A stretch of 64,000 nt of DNA from Chrysemys picta bellii. Lineage: Eukaryota; Chordata; Testudines; Emydidae. The translations under genes and the position numbers were made by a program. The notes below the pieces were generated by a model that saw only the letters and a program-made list of their open reading frames with translations, did not search any database and was not told where the DNA came from. The stretch lies in the NCBI RefSeq assembly GCF_011386835.1, contig NC_088792.1, forward strand, positions 62,975,287-63,039,286, given 5' to 3'. This document shows positions 11,708 through 22,617 of the stretch, piece by piece (positions within the stretch are counted from its first letter, which is position 1; every line of letters begins with the position of its first letter).

Positions 11708-11713
11708 AATAAA
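11708..11713 (+). terminator. Polyadenylation signal (AATAAA) of the hAT transposase gene
   Basis: A canonical AATAAA lies about 245 bp after the transposase stop codon and about 70 bp inside the right terminal repeat, so the transcript could be polyadenylated within the element. No cleavage evidence is available from sequence alone. Confidence 0.5.
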
Positions 11714-13687
11714 TGGTTATACTGTTCGGCCCGCGAGTTTTGAGTTTTGGCCCCCTGTGCAATTGAGTTTGACACCCCTGCTCTAGGGTTAGACACTCAA
11801 ACCCTAGGTTAACAAACCCAGAGCCTGCTAACTCAAGTCTACTAGCCCTGGGCTTACATTGCAGTGTAGACATACCCTTAGGGGTCTCAGAGCTCAGGCT
11901 GTAGCCTGAACCTGAATGTATATGCTGCCATTGTATAGCCCCACAGCCTGAAACCTGTGAGCCTGAGTCAGCTAACCTGGGCCAACAGGTCTGTTATAGC
12001 TTTGTAGACGTACCCTATGTGTTTGCATGATCCAGGCCTTAGATTGACCTTAAACTCTTCATGGCATGAAATGTCTCATGCAACTGGGTTTTACAAATCT
12101 TCCATTGACTTTAATGAATTTTGGATAAGAGTTTATGTCCACTGTAACTATTTTGCTTACCAAACTTGTAATTATATCAAATTATCTGTTTTTTTCCAAA
12201 TTCATGCTTACTTGTCTCTCTCTCTCTCATATCAAGAGGATTACTTCTAAGTGTATACAGATTTATTTCCTCAAGGAAATAACCTGGCATCTATATTAGA
12301 CTAACTGATCAATAATTCCCTTTACTTCACCTACTCTCCTTAAATATTGCTTCTACAATTCTCCTGTATAAACAGAATAGTGGTTCCTTCTTTCTTTGTT
12401 AACATTAATTTTTTGGGTAGAATTTCTAATTTGTAAAAGTGTAGGAATCAATGTTCTTACAACATTCTCTCTCTGCTTTTTTCTACATTAAAATAAAATT
12501 CTCCTGTTCATCTATTTTGGGTATTTCTAGGGAACTCATCAGTACAGTGTAAGAGCACCAGACACAGGGATTGAAGTTATGGCCCTACATTGACCCAGCT
12601 GGAGCTCAGGAAGATGTTAGGTCAGATTTTCTGCTACATCCAGCATCTGGGAGCAGCAGAACAGAGGGCAATCTGAGAGCTGGTTATGGCTCTCTAACTC
12701 TCTGCCCTGGTAGGAGTTAGAGCAGCCTAAGCATATTGAGCTCAAGCCACTCCCCTCCCTACCATACCCCAAACATTCCCCAGGCACCAATTTGTTCTGG
12801 GAGTCAGTTAGCTACAATAAAAATGGAACCCTACAATGCTGCTTTCTGAGAGTCACTTTTCTGAGTAGAGCAGCATTTGAATGAACTACAAGCTCATCTA
12901 AATCTGCATCTATATTTTGGTTCCTAGATACTACAGTGATGAGCACATCAGTAATGCAAATATAAAATGCCCTCTTCTATTTGCCAGTTACCATATTTGG
13001 TTTCTACAACTTTAACTTCACATTCCCCTAAAAGAGATGGAATTAACTCAGACATAGCAACCTCTGACTTTAGGGGCATATATATCCCTATTCTTGGGAA
13101 ACAGCAATGAAACTCTTCTAGGAATACAAATTAGTGTTACCAGGGAAGCCAGTGAGCCACATGAAATCAATCCTTTCAGACAGAATAAGAACAAAGTTAG
13201 TAATTGATAAGCCTGGAAATGAATGCATTGCTGGATAGCACAAAACTTGCAAACCAAAACAAATTGCATTTGTAAGTACATTGTATTAGATTAACGAAAG
13301 GCACTTCACCAAAGACATTGGTTCAGCAGAGAATGGCCTTCTGTACATAATTGCCTCTCTTGGAACAAATTAAATCAAGTCAATCGGCAAAGGGATAGAT
13401 GTGGGAACAAATTATACATTTTCTATTAACATGAATATTCACATACTGCAGCAGACCAACAAATGTATGATAGAGGTGAGGAGAATGGCTGCATTTGTTT
13501 CAATAGCTTCATTCCCTGGGTTGCTAAAACAGTCATGATTAAAGAGAAATGAACTCTCCATGTACAGTATTTACTTGTATTATGTTCCACAGGCATACAG
13601 TAAAGGCTAATAATGTTAGTAATGGAGCAGGAATTGCCCATCCAGTATTCTCAGTTAAAATTTGGCAAATGTAACTAAATAATATAA

Positions 13688-13894
13688 GTATCAGAGGGGT
13701 AGCCGTGTTAGTCTGAATCTGTAAAAAGCAACAGAGGGTCCTGTGGCACCTTTAAGACTAACAGAAGTATTGGGAGCATAAGCTTTCGTGGGTAAGAACC
13801 TCACTTGCATCTGAAGAAGTGAGGTTCTTACCCACGAAAGCTTATGCTCGCAATACTTCTGTTAGTCTTAAAGGTGCCACAGGACCCTCTGTTG
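13688..13894. mobile_element. Turtle tRNA-derived SINE in snap-back (palindromic) form
   Basis: The left part is a forward SINE starting gtatcagaggggtagccgtg, with the family body tgtggcacctttaagacta. It then folds back: 13728-13806 and 13817-13895 are inverted repeats of 79 bp with one mismatch, separated by a 10-nt loop. The whole structure lies inside one 13-bp perfect direct repeat, ctaaataatataa (13675-13687 and 13895-13907). A single target duplication means one insertion event, not two. The last arm base overlaps the first base of the right-hand duplication. The internal head of the SINE is not repeated. Confidence 0.9.
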
Positions 13895-14556
13895 CTAAAT
13901 AATATAACAATTTAGTTAAATTAAGCGCACTCAAGGGGAGTAGATTATGCAATAGCTCAGTATGAGTAGTCTCATCTCTGGAGGTATGGGCTTAAGGTTA
14001 ACATTGCAAATGAGTTTGGTGGTCTCATCAAAAGACATTAATGAAATAGCTTGAATTTTGCAGGTTATGTTGTAAGTGCATTGGCTGAGCTGAAGAGAAA
14101 GACTTGAATGGAGAGCAATTATCAAGAAAGGTTGTAAACACTTTGAGAAAGACAGAGATGGAAAACTGACTGAAAAAGTGGCCAAATGTCATGCCAAGTC
14201 TTCAGTGGGAGCTTGTGCATTCCTATGTGATATCTGCTTGTGACTTTGATCTTCACAGATCAAACTACACAGCCACAAGAGAACACACAAGAGGCCATGA
14301 CATCATTGTTTGATACAAAGGACAGCCATATAAATGAAGACTCGTACAACATACAGCTGAATTATGCCTGGGTTTGGCCAGTGTTTGTTAATATTGTTAT
14401 TTATAGACCATTTTATGTGTACATCACACTTACTAAACATTTAAAGACAAGGGATAATAAACAACAAATTCCCTTTCACCACTTTGTCTCTCTCCCCCAC
14501 AAATGAAAAGATAAAATGTTCGTTGAAGGATTCCAGTTTCAACTTTAGTTACTTAC

Positions 14557-14735
14557 TGGGCAGCAATCTTGATGAATTTTTTCACTAGCTGTACACGTTT
14601 ACAGAGCTGGCTGCAGAGGAGTACTTCAGAGGCCACCCAGAGTTGTACTTCATTGCATCTTTGAAGCAGAAGACTAAGATTCACAGTGTTTTCACCACTG
14701 CCCTGTCTGCTGAAGGTGAAGTATATCAGCTCTTG
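14557..14735 (-). CDS. RAPGEF5: RAPGEF5 exon, CDC25 catalytic domain (structurally conserved region 1)
   Basis: The minus-strand exon of 179 bp encodes [59 protein letters not shown] and two bases of a histidine codon. The RCNEVQLWV helix contains the conserved N-x-x-x-x-W-V signature of RasGEF domains, and the [13 protein letters not shown] helix is part of the GTPase-binding surface. The acceptor is TGTTCCAG|CAA and the donor CCCA|GTAAGT. The 7.3-kb intron that follows carries the complete hAT transposon in opposite orientation. Confidence 0.97.
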
Positions 14736-15506
14736 CTGGAACACAATTATTGTATTAGTAGGGCTTTTAAAAACTGTAAATAAAGTTAAAATGATCTAAA
14801 ACTTAATATATTTTTAAAAATTATATTAGGTAAGAAATCATTGCAATTTATAAGGGGTGTCTGAATCAGTGATGAGAATCTCAAATGGTTCAAAGTTCTG
14901 GTTTGGAGTTCAGAGGCTTATTGGAACCCCTTGAGTTTGTATGTGGGTTGGAAATCTTGCAATAAGTGTTTTTATGAGATTTTCTGCAGCTCTACTTCTG
15001 GTCTGGAAATAGGACAAGAATAGTCTGTCTCTCTCAACATTTCATCATTACTAGCTCCAGTCTAAAAAACAACCCATATCTCAACTCCCCAGAGCCTTAA
15101 AAAAAGTTCATTTCAGATTTGGTTCTAAAAATAGCCAATGCTTCAGGGAGCAAGGGGAAGGCTCTTATTTTTTTTTCTGAACAAGTTCATCCATCTGTAG
15201 TTTTAAAATTTTTAAATAGAATTTATAGAAAAGTTCAGAAAACAGATCTAAGATGAAAGGCATGGAAGATGTCACATTCTTCCCCTTATTCTCAATGGGG
15301 TACCACATTTTTTTCAGTTGATCATTCACTACTATTTTGATTTTGACATTTCTGTTGCACTGGCCCTATTCCCTCCAACCACCTTATTCCCATGAGACTT
15401 CTGGATTACTCAGGACCATGCTTTACAGGGCCCGTTGCAATGCCCATTAAAGTCAGTGGAAAGGCACATGGGCACTGGAGTGGGCCTTAAGTGGTTGTGC
15501 CATTTT

Positions 15507-15592
15507 AGAATCTCATAAATGTGGGGCTGGAAGGGACCCCGAGAAGTCCTCAAGTCCAGCCCCCTGTACTGAGTAGGACCAATTAAACACAG
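15507..15592 (-). mobile_element. Short CR1 3'-tail fragment
   Basis: Sequence of the type 'ggctggaagggacc...aagtccagccccctg' is the reverse complement of a CR1 3' untranslated end. Only about 85 bp remains. Confidence 0.65.
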
Positions 15593-16287
15593 ACCATAAG
15601 ACAGAAAAATATCATATTGCCTTTATATAAACCCATGGTACACCCGCATCTTAAATACTGCATGCAGATGTGGTCACTCCATTTCAAAAAAGATATATTG
15701 GAATTGGAAAAGGTACAGAAAAGGGCAACAAAAATGATTAGGAGTATGGAACAGCTTCCATATGAGGAAAGATTAATAAGATTGGGACTTTTCTGCTTGA
15801 AAAAGAGATGACTAAGGGGTGATATGACAGAGGTCTATAAAATCATGACTGTGTCGAGAAAGTAAATAAGAAAGTGTTATGTACTCCTTCTCATAACGTA
15901 AGAACTAGGGATCACTAAATGAAATTGATAGGCAGCATGTTTAAAACAAACAAAAGAAAGTATTTCTTTACACAATGCACAGTCAATCTGTGGAACTCCT
16001 TGCCAGAGGATGTTGTGAAGGCCAAGACTATAACAGGGTTCAAAAAAAGAGCTAGATAAATTCATGAAGGATAGGTCCATCAATGGCTATTAGCCAAGAT
16101 AGGCAGGGCTGGTGTCCCCAGCCTCTGTTTGCCAGAAGCTGGTAATGGGCAATACGGGATGGAACACTTGATGATTACCTGTTCTGTTCATTCGCTCTGA
16201 AGTGCCTGGCATTGGCCACTATTGGAAGATAGGACACTGGGCTAGATGGACCTTTGGTCTGACCCAATATGGCCGTTCTTATGTTCA
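15593..16287 (+). mobile_element. CR1 retroposon, 3' end
   Basis: Plus-strand CR1 fragment. The frame at 15617-15811 gives VHPHLKYCMQMWSLHFKKDI, then LELEKVQKRATKMIRSMEQL, matching the end of CR1 reverse transcriptase. Frame-breaking changes follow, then the LWNSLPEDVV region and the CR1 3' UTR ending ttcttatgttc. It is diverged and several stops interrupt it. Confidence 0.9.
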
Positions 16288-16309
16288 GTAGGGGAATCTG
16301 CTCATCTTA

Positions 16310-16915
16310 ATGTATATATACACAAATACAAGGAGTATGGGAAATACTTCCAGTTCTTCCTGTGTATTAATCCATGACCTAAATTATGACTTAATTGACA
16401 TTACAGAAACTTGGTGGGATAAGTCTCATGCCTGGGATATTGGTATAGAGGGATATAACTTGTTCAGGAAGAACAGGCGGGGGGGGGGGGAAGGGAGGAA
16501 GTGTTTCACTATACCATCAGAAAGGTTTGAGGTCAGGAAGGAGATGAAATGGCAAAATTTGCAGATGATACAAAACTACTCAAGATAGTTAAGTCCAAAG
16601 CAAACTGCAAAGAGTTACAAAAGGATCTTACAAAACTGGGTGACTGGGCAACAACATGGCAGATGAAATTCAATGTTGATAAATGCAAAGTAATGCACAT
16701 TGGAAAACATAACCCCAACTATACATATAAAATGATGGGGTCTAACTTAGCTGTTACCACTCAAGAAAGAGATCTTGGAGTCATTGTGGACAGTTCTCTG
16801 AAAACATCTGCTCAATGTGCAGTAGCAGTCAAAAAAGCTAACAGAATGTTAGGAATCATTAGGAAAGGGATAGATAAGACCTATGATTCTATAGTAATTT
16901 TCCATGTTCCTCCAC
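16310..16915 (+). mobile_element. CR1 retroposon with an internal deletion (endonuclease joined to reverse transcriptase)
   Basis: Frame 16310-16588 shows a CR1 endonuclease piece (DLIDITETWWDKSHAW, GYNLFRKNRR). About 60 bp later, frame 16549-16965 shows a reverse-transcriptase C-terminal piece (MAKFADDTKLLKIV, WQMKFNVDKCKVMHIG). The roughly 1.5 kb that normally separates these parts of a CR1 ORF2 is absent. A G-rich run (about 16480-16490) marks the end of the first piece. The copy ends near 16915 without a typical CR1 3' end. Confidence 0.85.
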
Positions 16916-17689
16916 CAACACCCCAGCCATCTAGCCCTTTTTTATGCTTACTTGTGGACTTTTAGCACTTGCCCCCTCTGAACCTAGTTTAAAGTCCTCC
17001 ACACTAGGTTGGCATCTAGTGGCTTTGCTAAAAATCACAGGTTACATTGTGCTTAAACTGATAACTTGATACAAATTAATGGAGTCCCTTCCACAGGAGA
17101 TGTGGGTGTGTATACACACGCCCCATATTGTATGGCTTTTATGATCTCAATCAAAAAGTCTTAAGTTTACTGAAATATTACGATGTGCAAAAGACAGACT
17201 CTTCTTACTTTTCTATTTTCAGATATAAAACAATACAAATTTAAAATTTCATATATGATCAAAGAAAACACAAGATGCATACAACTTCCCTATGTTGGGG
17301 CATTAATTTTTCCTGGACAGATTTACAGGCTATCAAAGGTTACCAAAAACATCTTCTGGGACTTATGTGATATTCTCACCATTCAGTGTTGTTGCATTAA
17401 ATATGATTCTGATGCACTGTAATGTTGTGATATTTATGTTCCAATGTAAACATGATGATGCAACATCAGGACATGGCAAAGTCATGACAATGATATGATG
17501 TTGCATCAGTTTCCTCTGCATGAAAGAGAGTAGACCTTTCAGCATGAATTTTAAATGATACAATCTTTTCCCCATTTGTAGCCTATATTCTAATGACTTA
17601 TTTTACCGATATTTGTACCTTTGATTAAAAAACCCCCCAACAACTTGGACAAATAGTGATACAGTAACACTAAAGTTACTGCTTCTTAC

Positions 17690-17812
17690 CTCGTGAATTG
17701 AATTGAAGAGACTCCAATCAAAGTATGTTAATTCTAAGGCAAGATCCCAGGTGTTAATTCCCAAAATTCTCACAGACCTTTGCAGTGATTCCTCATTTTC
17801 AGCATATGGATT
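17690..17812 (-). CDS. RAPGEF5: RAPGEF5 exon, start of the CDC25-homology catalytic domain
   Basis: The minus-strand exon of 123 bp (41 codons, phase 0 to 0) encodes NPYAENEESLQRSVRILGIN, TWDLALELTYFDWSLFNSIH and E. TWDLALELTYFDWSLFNSIH is the opening helix of the RasGEF catalytic domain, in which hydrophobic and acidic residues pack against the REM domain. The acceptor is TGATTTAG|AAT and the donor is GAG|GTAAGA. The preceding NPYAENEESLQRS is a RAPGEF5-type linker lacking the catalytic or cAMP-binding inserts of other exchange factors. No disruption is seen. Confidence 0.96.
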
Positions 17813-19522
17813 CTAAATCAATGGACAGAAACAAAAGGATCCTGAGCAATTCCCAGATACTCCGCCCTGAATTAGCTACTGCACTGAAGTAAAAACCCAA
17901 CATTGAAAAAGTAATCTTCCCTGAATGCACTTAAGTTTTTCATCACACTGTTCACCTTCAAATGAGTTACAGCCTGTTTAACAAACAGGAGAATGTGATC
18001 AATGTCTTCTTATTGCATTAGGCCCTCTCTCTCTAAAATCTGACCAGGCAGACAGCATAATGAAAGTAAAATCCTTGAAATCACTATGGCCTGTTATCGG
18101 AAATAATGCTCCAGCAAGTTTTGTATTAAAAATAAAGGCAATGTTATGGGGAGTTCCAGTAAGGAAACAGACCAGATTTATAGTACAGAATATACATATA
18201 ATGTACCTGCATCCCAGAATGCACATTTACAAGTTACATAAAACCATCAATTTTGTGATGAAAAATGGCTTACTTTGAATGCAGCTGTCAGGCAGCAATA
18301 AAAAATTGCGAGGCCTAATTCACAAAAATTACTTAGCATATTATTGTGGAACTCATTAATACCACTGGAGTTAAGGATCATTTGCCATTTCTATTGTAAA
18401 TTTGATTTTCAAAAAGGTTTCTCTTGTTTTTTACGTCATCAGTCTGAAATTTGGCACATGTCATCTGTCCAGATGAAAGCTGATTTTGATCAGTTGAGCC
18501 ATTATTTTAGTGCTTGGTTTTTGTTTTTTTTTGACAGATACAAAATAAAATTTAAAACCCTCCACAAAACTCTGTAGCTAATGAAACTATTGCTTATCGC
18601 TTGCTGGGGATGTTTTGCTATTAACTTTTTTTTAAAGGTGGCTAGTAGTCTGCAAACAATGTGGAATATATATTATAACAACAGCATGTCAGCTCTTAAG
18701 GACACACTCATCCAATAAAATGCAACTAGACATTTCTCTTGCATAAGGCAAATTCATGAAGTCTAATTATATTGATAATGTACCATAGCAGTTGGAATAC
18801 TCATATACTTGTTTCTACATAGTTGTAATGTTGGCAAAAAATTGTTGAAAAGTTCATTTTTTGAGGATCTAACTGCGCCTGACAGATGCTGGTCTACATT
18901 GCAGGTGGTGTATAGTAGCACCACCCCAAGAGATACTCCGAGAGGGACTGCACCTTGGAGCATAGTTCACTCTGTGGGTCTGCCTAGTTCCCCTGTCTGA
19001 CATGAGCCTTTTTGTGCAGTAGTCATCCTAGCGAGGAACAGATGCTGAACTCAGCAGAGCATGAAAAATGCTAGTATGCATTGGCCCTACAAAGTGGCTG
19101 AGAAGCACAAGGAAATAAGGCTCCTTACATTGGCTCTCTCCATCCCCACCCCAGGACCAAGCAGTATTTGACTTTTAATTTTTCTCTTTTAACAAATGTC
19201 AATGAGTTGACCAAACCCTTTAAACGGATATAAAAGCTTTAGCCTATTTGACACATTAACTAATTCCCCTGCTGTTTAGCAAAGACACTCAAATTCAGGA
19301 ATATTTATTTTAAAAGGCACAATTAGCTCAATAAATTACAGAAAGAGACTTTGGCAGTTATTTATGCTACAGCTGACATCCTGCAAATAAGTCCAGACAA
19401 GTTTTATTAAGGAAATTGGAAAAATAAATTGTACATTGAACAGTATCATTGAAAAACCACTAGGCTTAGACTTGGAATCAGACAAATCAACCATTATACA
19501 GCTTTAGATCATACAGTCTTAC
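17813..19522. other. RAPGEF5 intron, nothing recognised
   Basis: This 1.7-kb intron is AT-rich, with short T runs. I saw no convincing mobile element, RNA or extra exon. Confidence 0.6.
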
Positions 19523-19620
19523 CAAAGTATCAGTCAGATCTTTTCTGTAGACAAACATACGACTGGTTGCCTCGAGAGATTTTGAGATAGCCAGGTCATT
19601 TGGTTGTAGTTCATGTTTTT
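19523..19620 (-). CDS. RAPGEF5: RAPGEF5 exon, Ras-association-like region, second half
   Basis: The 98-bp minus-strand exon encodes (E)KHELQPNDLAISKSLEATSR and MFVYRKDLTDTL. The acceptor is TATTTTAAAG|AA and the donor TTTG|GTAAGA. The motif LQPNDLAISKSLEATSR is shared by Rap exchange factors of the RAPGEF3/4/5 group (EPAC2 has LKPNDVSVFTTL at this place). The segment closes the RA-like fold and leads toward the catalytic domain. It starts with two bases that complete the glutamate codon begun by the previous exon and ends in phase 0. Confidence 0.94.
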
Positions 19621-22467
19621 CTTTAAAATAGATATATAAAAAAAAGTCAGAAGCCTCAGAATAGAAGTCTACATGATACATAAATAACAAGTTCCACATG
19701 CAAACAAATGCCTAAAGGAAAATTTGCTTTAGCAATTGTAACCAAATATTGTACATAGTATTTAATGATTTACTCAACCTGTTCCCCTTTATCCACCAGG
19801 CTTGAGATACCACTGTCTATGTGGTGTACAGTAAATACAATCAAAACAAGATGTCCATGAAGCTGAATTATTCAGGTCTGTGCCATCTGCACAAGTGCTT
19901 TCAGCTCCTTAGTAGTAAATGATACATTTACATTTGAACCACTATTTACAAGAAGTAAAATATTTTGAAATCATTTTGAATGAAAACATCCTAGTTTATT
20001 CAATCAAATGGTTTAATAAAAATTACATCTTTAATGTTTACATTGCTAACACAAACCGAAGATGCAGCAGATCTCTAACTCATGCAAATGTTATTACAAC
20101 CACAAAAGGGAAATACATGGGAGTTATGTACAGACTATGCTACCGATAGTATATAACAATCAGGACACCTTAGTTTTGATAGCACTGAATGAATTAATCA
20201 AGGAGAAGAGGTAACAATTTGTGGCTTACAAATGTTAATAAACAAGTGACATTCCTATTGTTGTTGGTTTTTAATTAGTTTTGAAATTTGACAAGTAGTA
20301 GTGATTATTATTTTAGTGCTTTCTCTAGAAACCAGCATACATAGGCTGTTAGATAATACCATGCTTCATTATTTGTGAATTGCTGGTTTTCTTTAGCTAT
20401 CAAAGCTAGCAATGAAGTTATCACCATTATTCTTTAGCAGCAAATCCTGCCTCCTAGTTACACAGATGAACAAGACCTGAAAAGCAGCAGAACCACTGTT
20501 TTGCAGTTCTAAGAAGGCACTGCAGGCACGTTAGGGCACAGGCAGGGGCATGACAAGTATGTCTGGAAATTACGTGGATCTGCTGGCCAAAACTCCCACT
20601 TAAATGTGGTAGCATGGCTGCTCCTCATGCAGGCTCTGGGTTGCTGGGGCAGGATGCCATCCTCTCATCACCCACATGGGTACCCTGCACAAAGTTTGTT
20701 TGTTTGGGATCTGCATGGGCGTAGGAGAATTTGACCTTATGCTTTGAATCAGATAAATTAATGTATAATTTATTGTATTTATCCATTTTAGATTTATTCA
20801 AAAGTAAATATAGGTGTGTACATTATAGGACTAGATCCTCAACTTCAATGGAGCTACACCAATTTATGCCAACTGAGGACCTGGCCCATATATTTTAAAT
20901 CTATTCATTAGCCTCTTTTGTAGATCCAGCTTCTTATTTTTATGCAACTAGTTAAATCACCATCTTTTTATTCACTAAGAGTAACAAAGGGATACCATAA
21001 GTAGGGCCCTATCAAATTCACAGTCCATTTTGGTCAATTTCACAGTCATAGGATTTTAAAAATCGTAAATTTCATGATTTCAGATATTTAAATCTGAAAT
21101 GTCATGGTGTTGTAATTGTAGGGGTCTTGAACCATAAAGGAATTTGAGGGGGAGGTGGGGAGGTGTCACAAGGTTATTATGGGGGAAGGGTTGCGGTACT
21201 TCTACCCTTACTTCTGCACTGCTGATGGCAGCGGCACTGCCTTCAGAGCTGGGCATCTGGAGAGCAGCAGCTGATGGCTGGGAGCCCAGCTCTGAAGGCA
21301 GAGCCGCTGTCAGCAGCAGCACAGAAGGAAGGATGGCATGGTATGGTATTGCCACCCTTACTTATGCACTGCTGCCTGCAGAGCTGGGTCCTAGTCAGCA
21401 GCTGCCACTCTCTAGCCGCTCAGTTCTGAAGGCAGCAGCGCAGAAATAAGGGTGGTATGGTATGGTATGGTATTGGCACCCTTACTTCTGTGCTGCTGCT
21501 GGCGGGGCGCTGCCTTCAGAACTGGGTGCCCGGCTAACAGCCACCGCTCTCCAAACACCTAGATCTGAAGGCAGCGCAGAACTAAAGGTGGCAATACTGC
21601 AACACCCCTAAAATAACCTTGTGACCCCCCTGCACCTCCCTTCCGGGTCAGGACCCCCAATTTGAGAAACACTGGTCTCTCCCGTGAAATCTATATAGTA
21701 TAGGGTAAAAGCACACAAAAAAACAGATTTCACAGGGGGAGACCAGATTTCATGGTCCATGACGTATTTTTCATGACCACGAATTTGGTAGGGCCCTAAC
21801 TATAAGCAAAACAGCTTCCCGAAGATCTTAAGAGCTGACAGACACCAAAGGAAATGATGGGGCCAGGCAGGTCAAATAGATCAATAGTGTCAGCCTGTAA
21901 TTTGTGTGATCTCCCTTGAAAGAGACAATAAACCTTTCTTTGTTAAGCAAAAAAGACTAAAATAATAATAAGAAAAAAAGCTACAAACTAGAATAATCAC
22001 AACAGCCTTTAATCAGAGAAAATATTCCGTAGGTTGCTTCGAATAGCTATATTTTACACATTTTCTACCCCTCCCCCATCCACCCATTACAGAAAATTTA
22101 TAACTTATCCCACTAGCACACAATGCTACTCATCCTCATTTTAAGGCAAGTCAGACCTCAGCACCTTCCCAAGTTCATTTAAATATGAAACTAGGAGGCT
22201 TATCTGTGGAAAAACCTTATAACGTATTTCTAATCACTTGAAAGTCCTTTGCACTCCAATCCTGGTGAGGAAATGCAATAACCTACTGTACCCAAGAATT
22301 AGCTGTTGTCATGGAAACAACTCTCTGGTAGGCAGCTCCTTATTGTTACAATGGTCATCCAGCTGTGGACCCATACTGGAACAGTTACATCCTTGCACTT
22401 GAAAATGTCCACTATCTTTTTTATAGATGAGATACAGTAAAAGGTAGGATGAGTGAAAATTATTTAC
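19621..22467. other. RAPGEF5 intron with a hAT-like MITE
   Basis: Apart from the element at 21002-21798, this intron has no recognisable feature. The part at 20540-20720 is slightly GC-enriched without a clear identity. Confidence 0.65.
21002..21798. mobile_element. hAT-like nonautonomous element with 'tagggccctaccaaattc' ends
   Basis: The left end tagggccctatcaaattcac and the right end gaatttggtagggcccta are inverted repeats of about 18 bp with one mismatch. They are flanked by imperfect 8-bp direct repeats (accataag / actataag), the hAT length. The interior contains GC-rich foldback repeats around ctgccttcagagctggg and its inverse, and short TGGTA tandem units near 21453-21472. No coding capacity. 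Confidence 0.85.
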
Positions 22468-22617
22468 CCCCAGAGAATGTGACAGTAACCAGAGTCAGGT
22501 CCTCCTCTGCATGCTGGATTTTTTCTGCTACAATTTTCAGTATCTCCTGAGCTGAAGTGGATACTTTAGTTTTTATGCTGACATAGGAATGTTCTGTTAT
22601 ATACACACGGCAGAAAA
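22468..22617 (-). CDS. RAPGEF5: RAPGEF5 exon, Ras-association-like (ubiquitin-fold) region, first half
   Basis: The 150-bp minus-strand exon encodes (I)FCRVYITEHSYVSIKTKVST, SAQEILKIVAEKIQHAEEDL and TLVTVTFSG. The alternation of short beta-like strands with an amphipathic helix (AQEILKIVAEKI) suits a ubiquitin-like RA fold. Because related MR-GEF is reported to bind M-Ras, this part may contact a Ras-family GTPase (family inference). The acceptor is a fine polypyrimidine tract ending TTTGTGCAG|TT and the donor is GGGG|GTAAAT. A weaker internal AG (ATAACAG) 24 bp further in would drop eight residues and is less likely. The exon ends with one base that joins the next exon to form glutamate. Confidence 0.93.

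Larger units (their letters stand above)
9420..11780 (+). mobile_element. Complete hAT (Charlie-like) DNA transposon
   Basis: The element is 2361 bp and is bounded by the 8-bp direct repeat ctctaggg (9412-9419 and 11781-11788), the target-duplication length of hAT elements. Its ends are inverted repeats: the left begins cacatgtgtcaaactc and the right, read inward, begins caggggtgtcaaactc, so they differ at three positions. Subterminal motifs ggcccgcg occur near both ends, as expected for transposase binding. The single ORF fills 9655-11463 and an AATAAA lies just inside the right end. The consensus end CAGGGGTGTCAAACTC is typical of a widespread animal hAT group. It is inserted in a RAPGEF5 intron within an older repeat. 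Confidence 0.95.
8965..11882. mobile_element. Older MITE-like repeat split by the hAT insertion
   Basis: The outer ends are inverted repeats of about 37 bp: the left begins cctaagggtatgtctaca and the right, reverse-complemented, reads the same with only two differences over 37 bases (cattgc/cactgc and gctcag/gcccag). Without the hAT insertion the element would be roughly 550 bp. The sequences next to the ends (taa and tta) do not form a clean duplication, so the superfamily is uncertain; the ends resemble the turtle 'gggtatgtctaca' MITEs. A further similar end (tgtagacgtacccta) at about 12003-12017 suggests a second overlapping copy. Confidence 0.7.
7300..14556. other. Large RAPGEF5 intron (7.3 kb) with nested transposons
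   Basis: In order it holds: a poly(A) tract (7661-7682) and GGGA repeat (about 7738-7757); a CR1 3' end (8208-8745); the MITE split by the complete hAT transposon (8965-11882); AT-rich sequence with no recognised feature at 12.0-13.67 kb; the palindromic SINE at 13688-13894; and featureless sequence to the exon. Confidence 0.75.
14736..17689. other. RAPGEF5 intron with two CR1 copies
   Basis: From 14736 to 15500 no element is recognised. A short CR1 tail on the minus strand (about 15507-15592) is followed by a plus-strand CR1 3' end (15593-16287) and an internally deleted CR1 (16310-16915). From there to 17689 the sequence is AT-rich and featureless. Confidence 0.75.
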
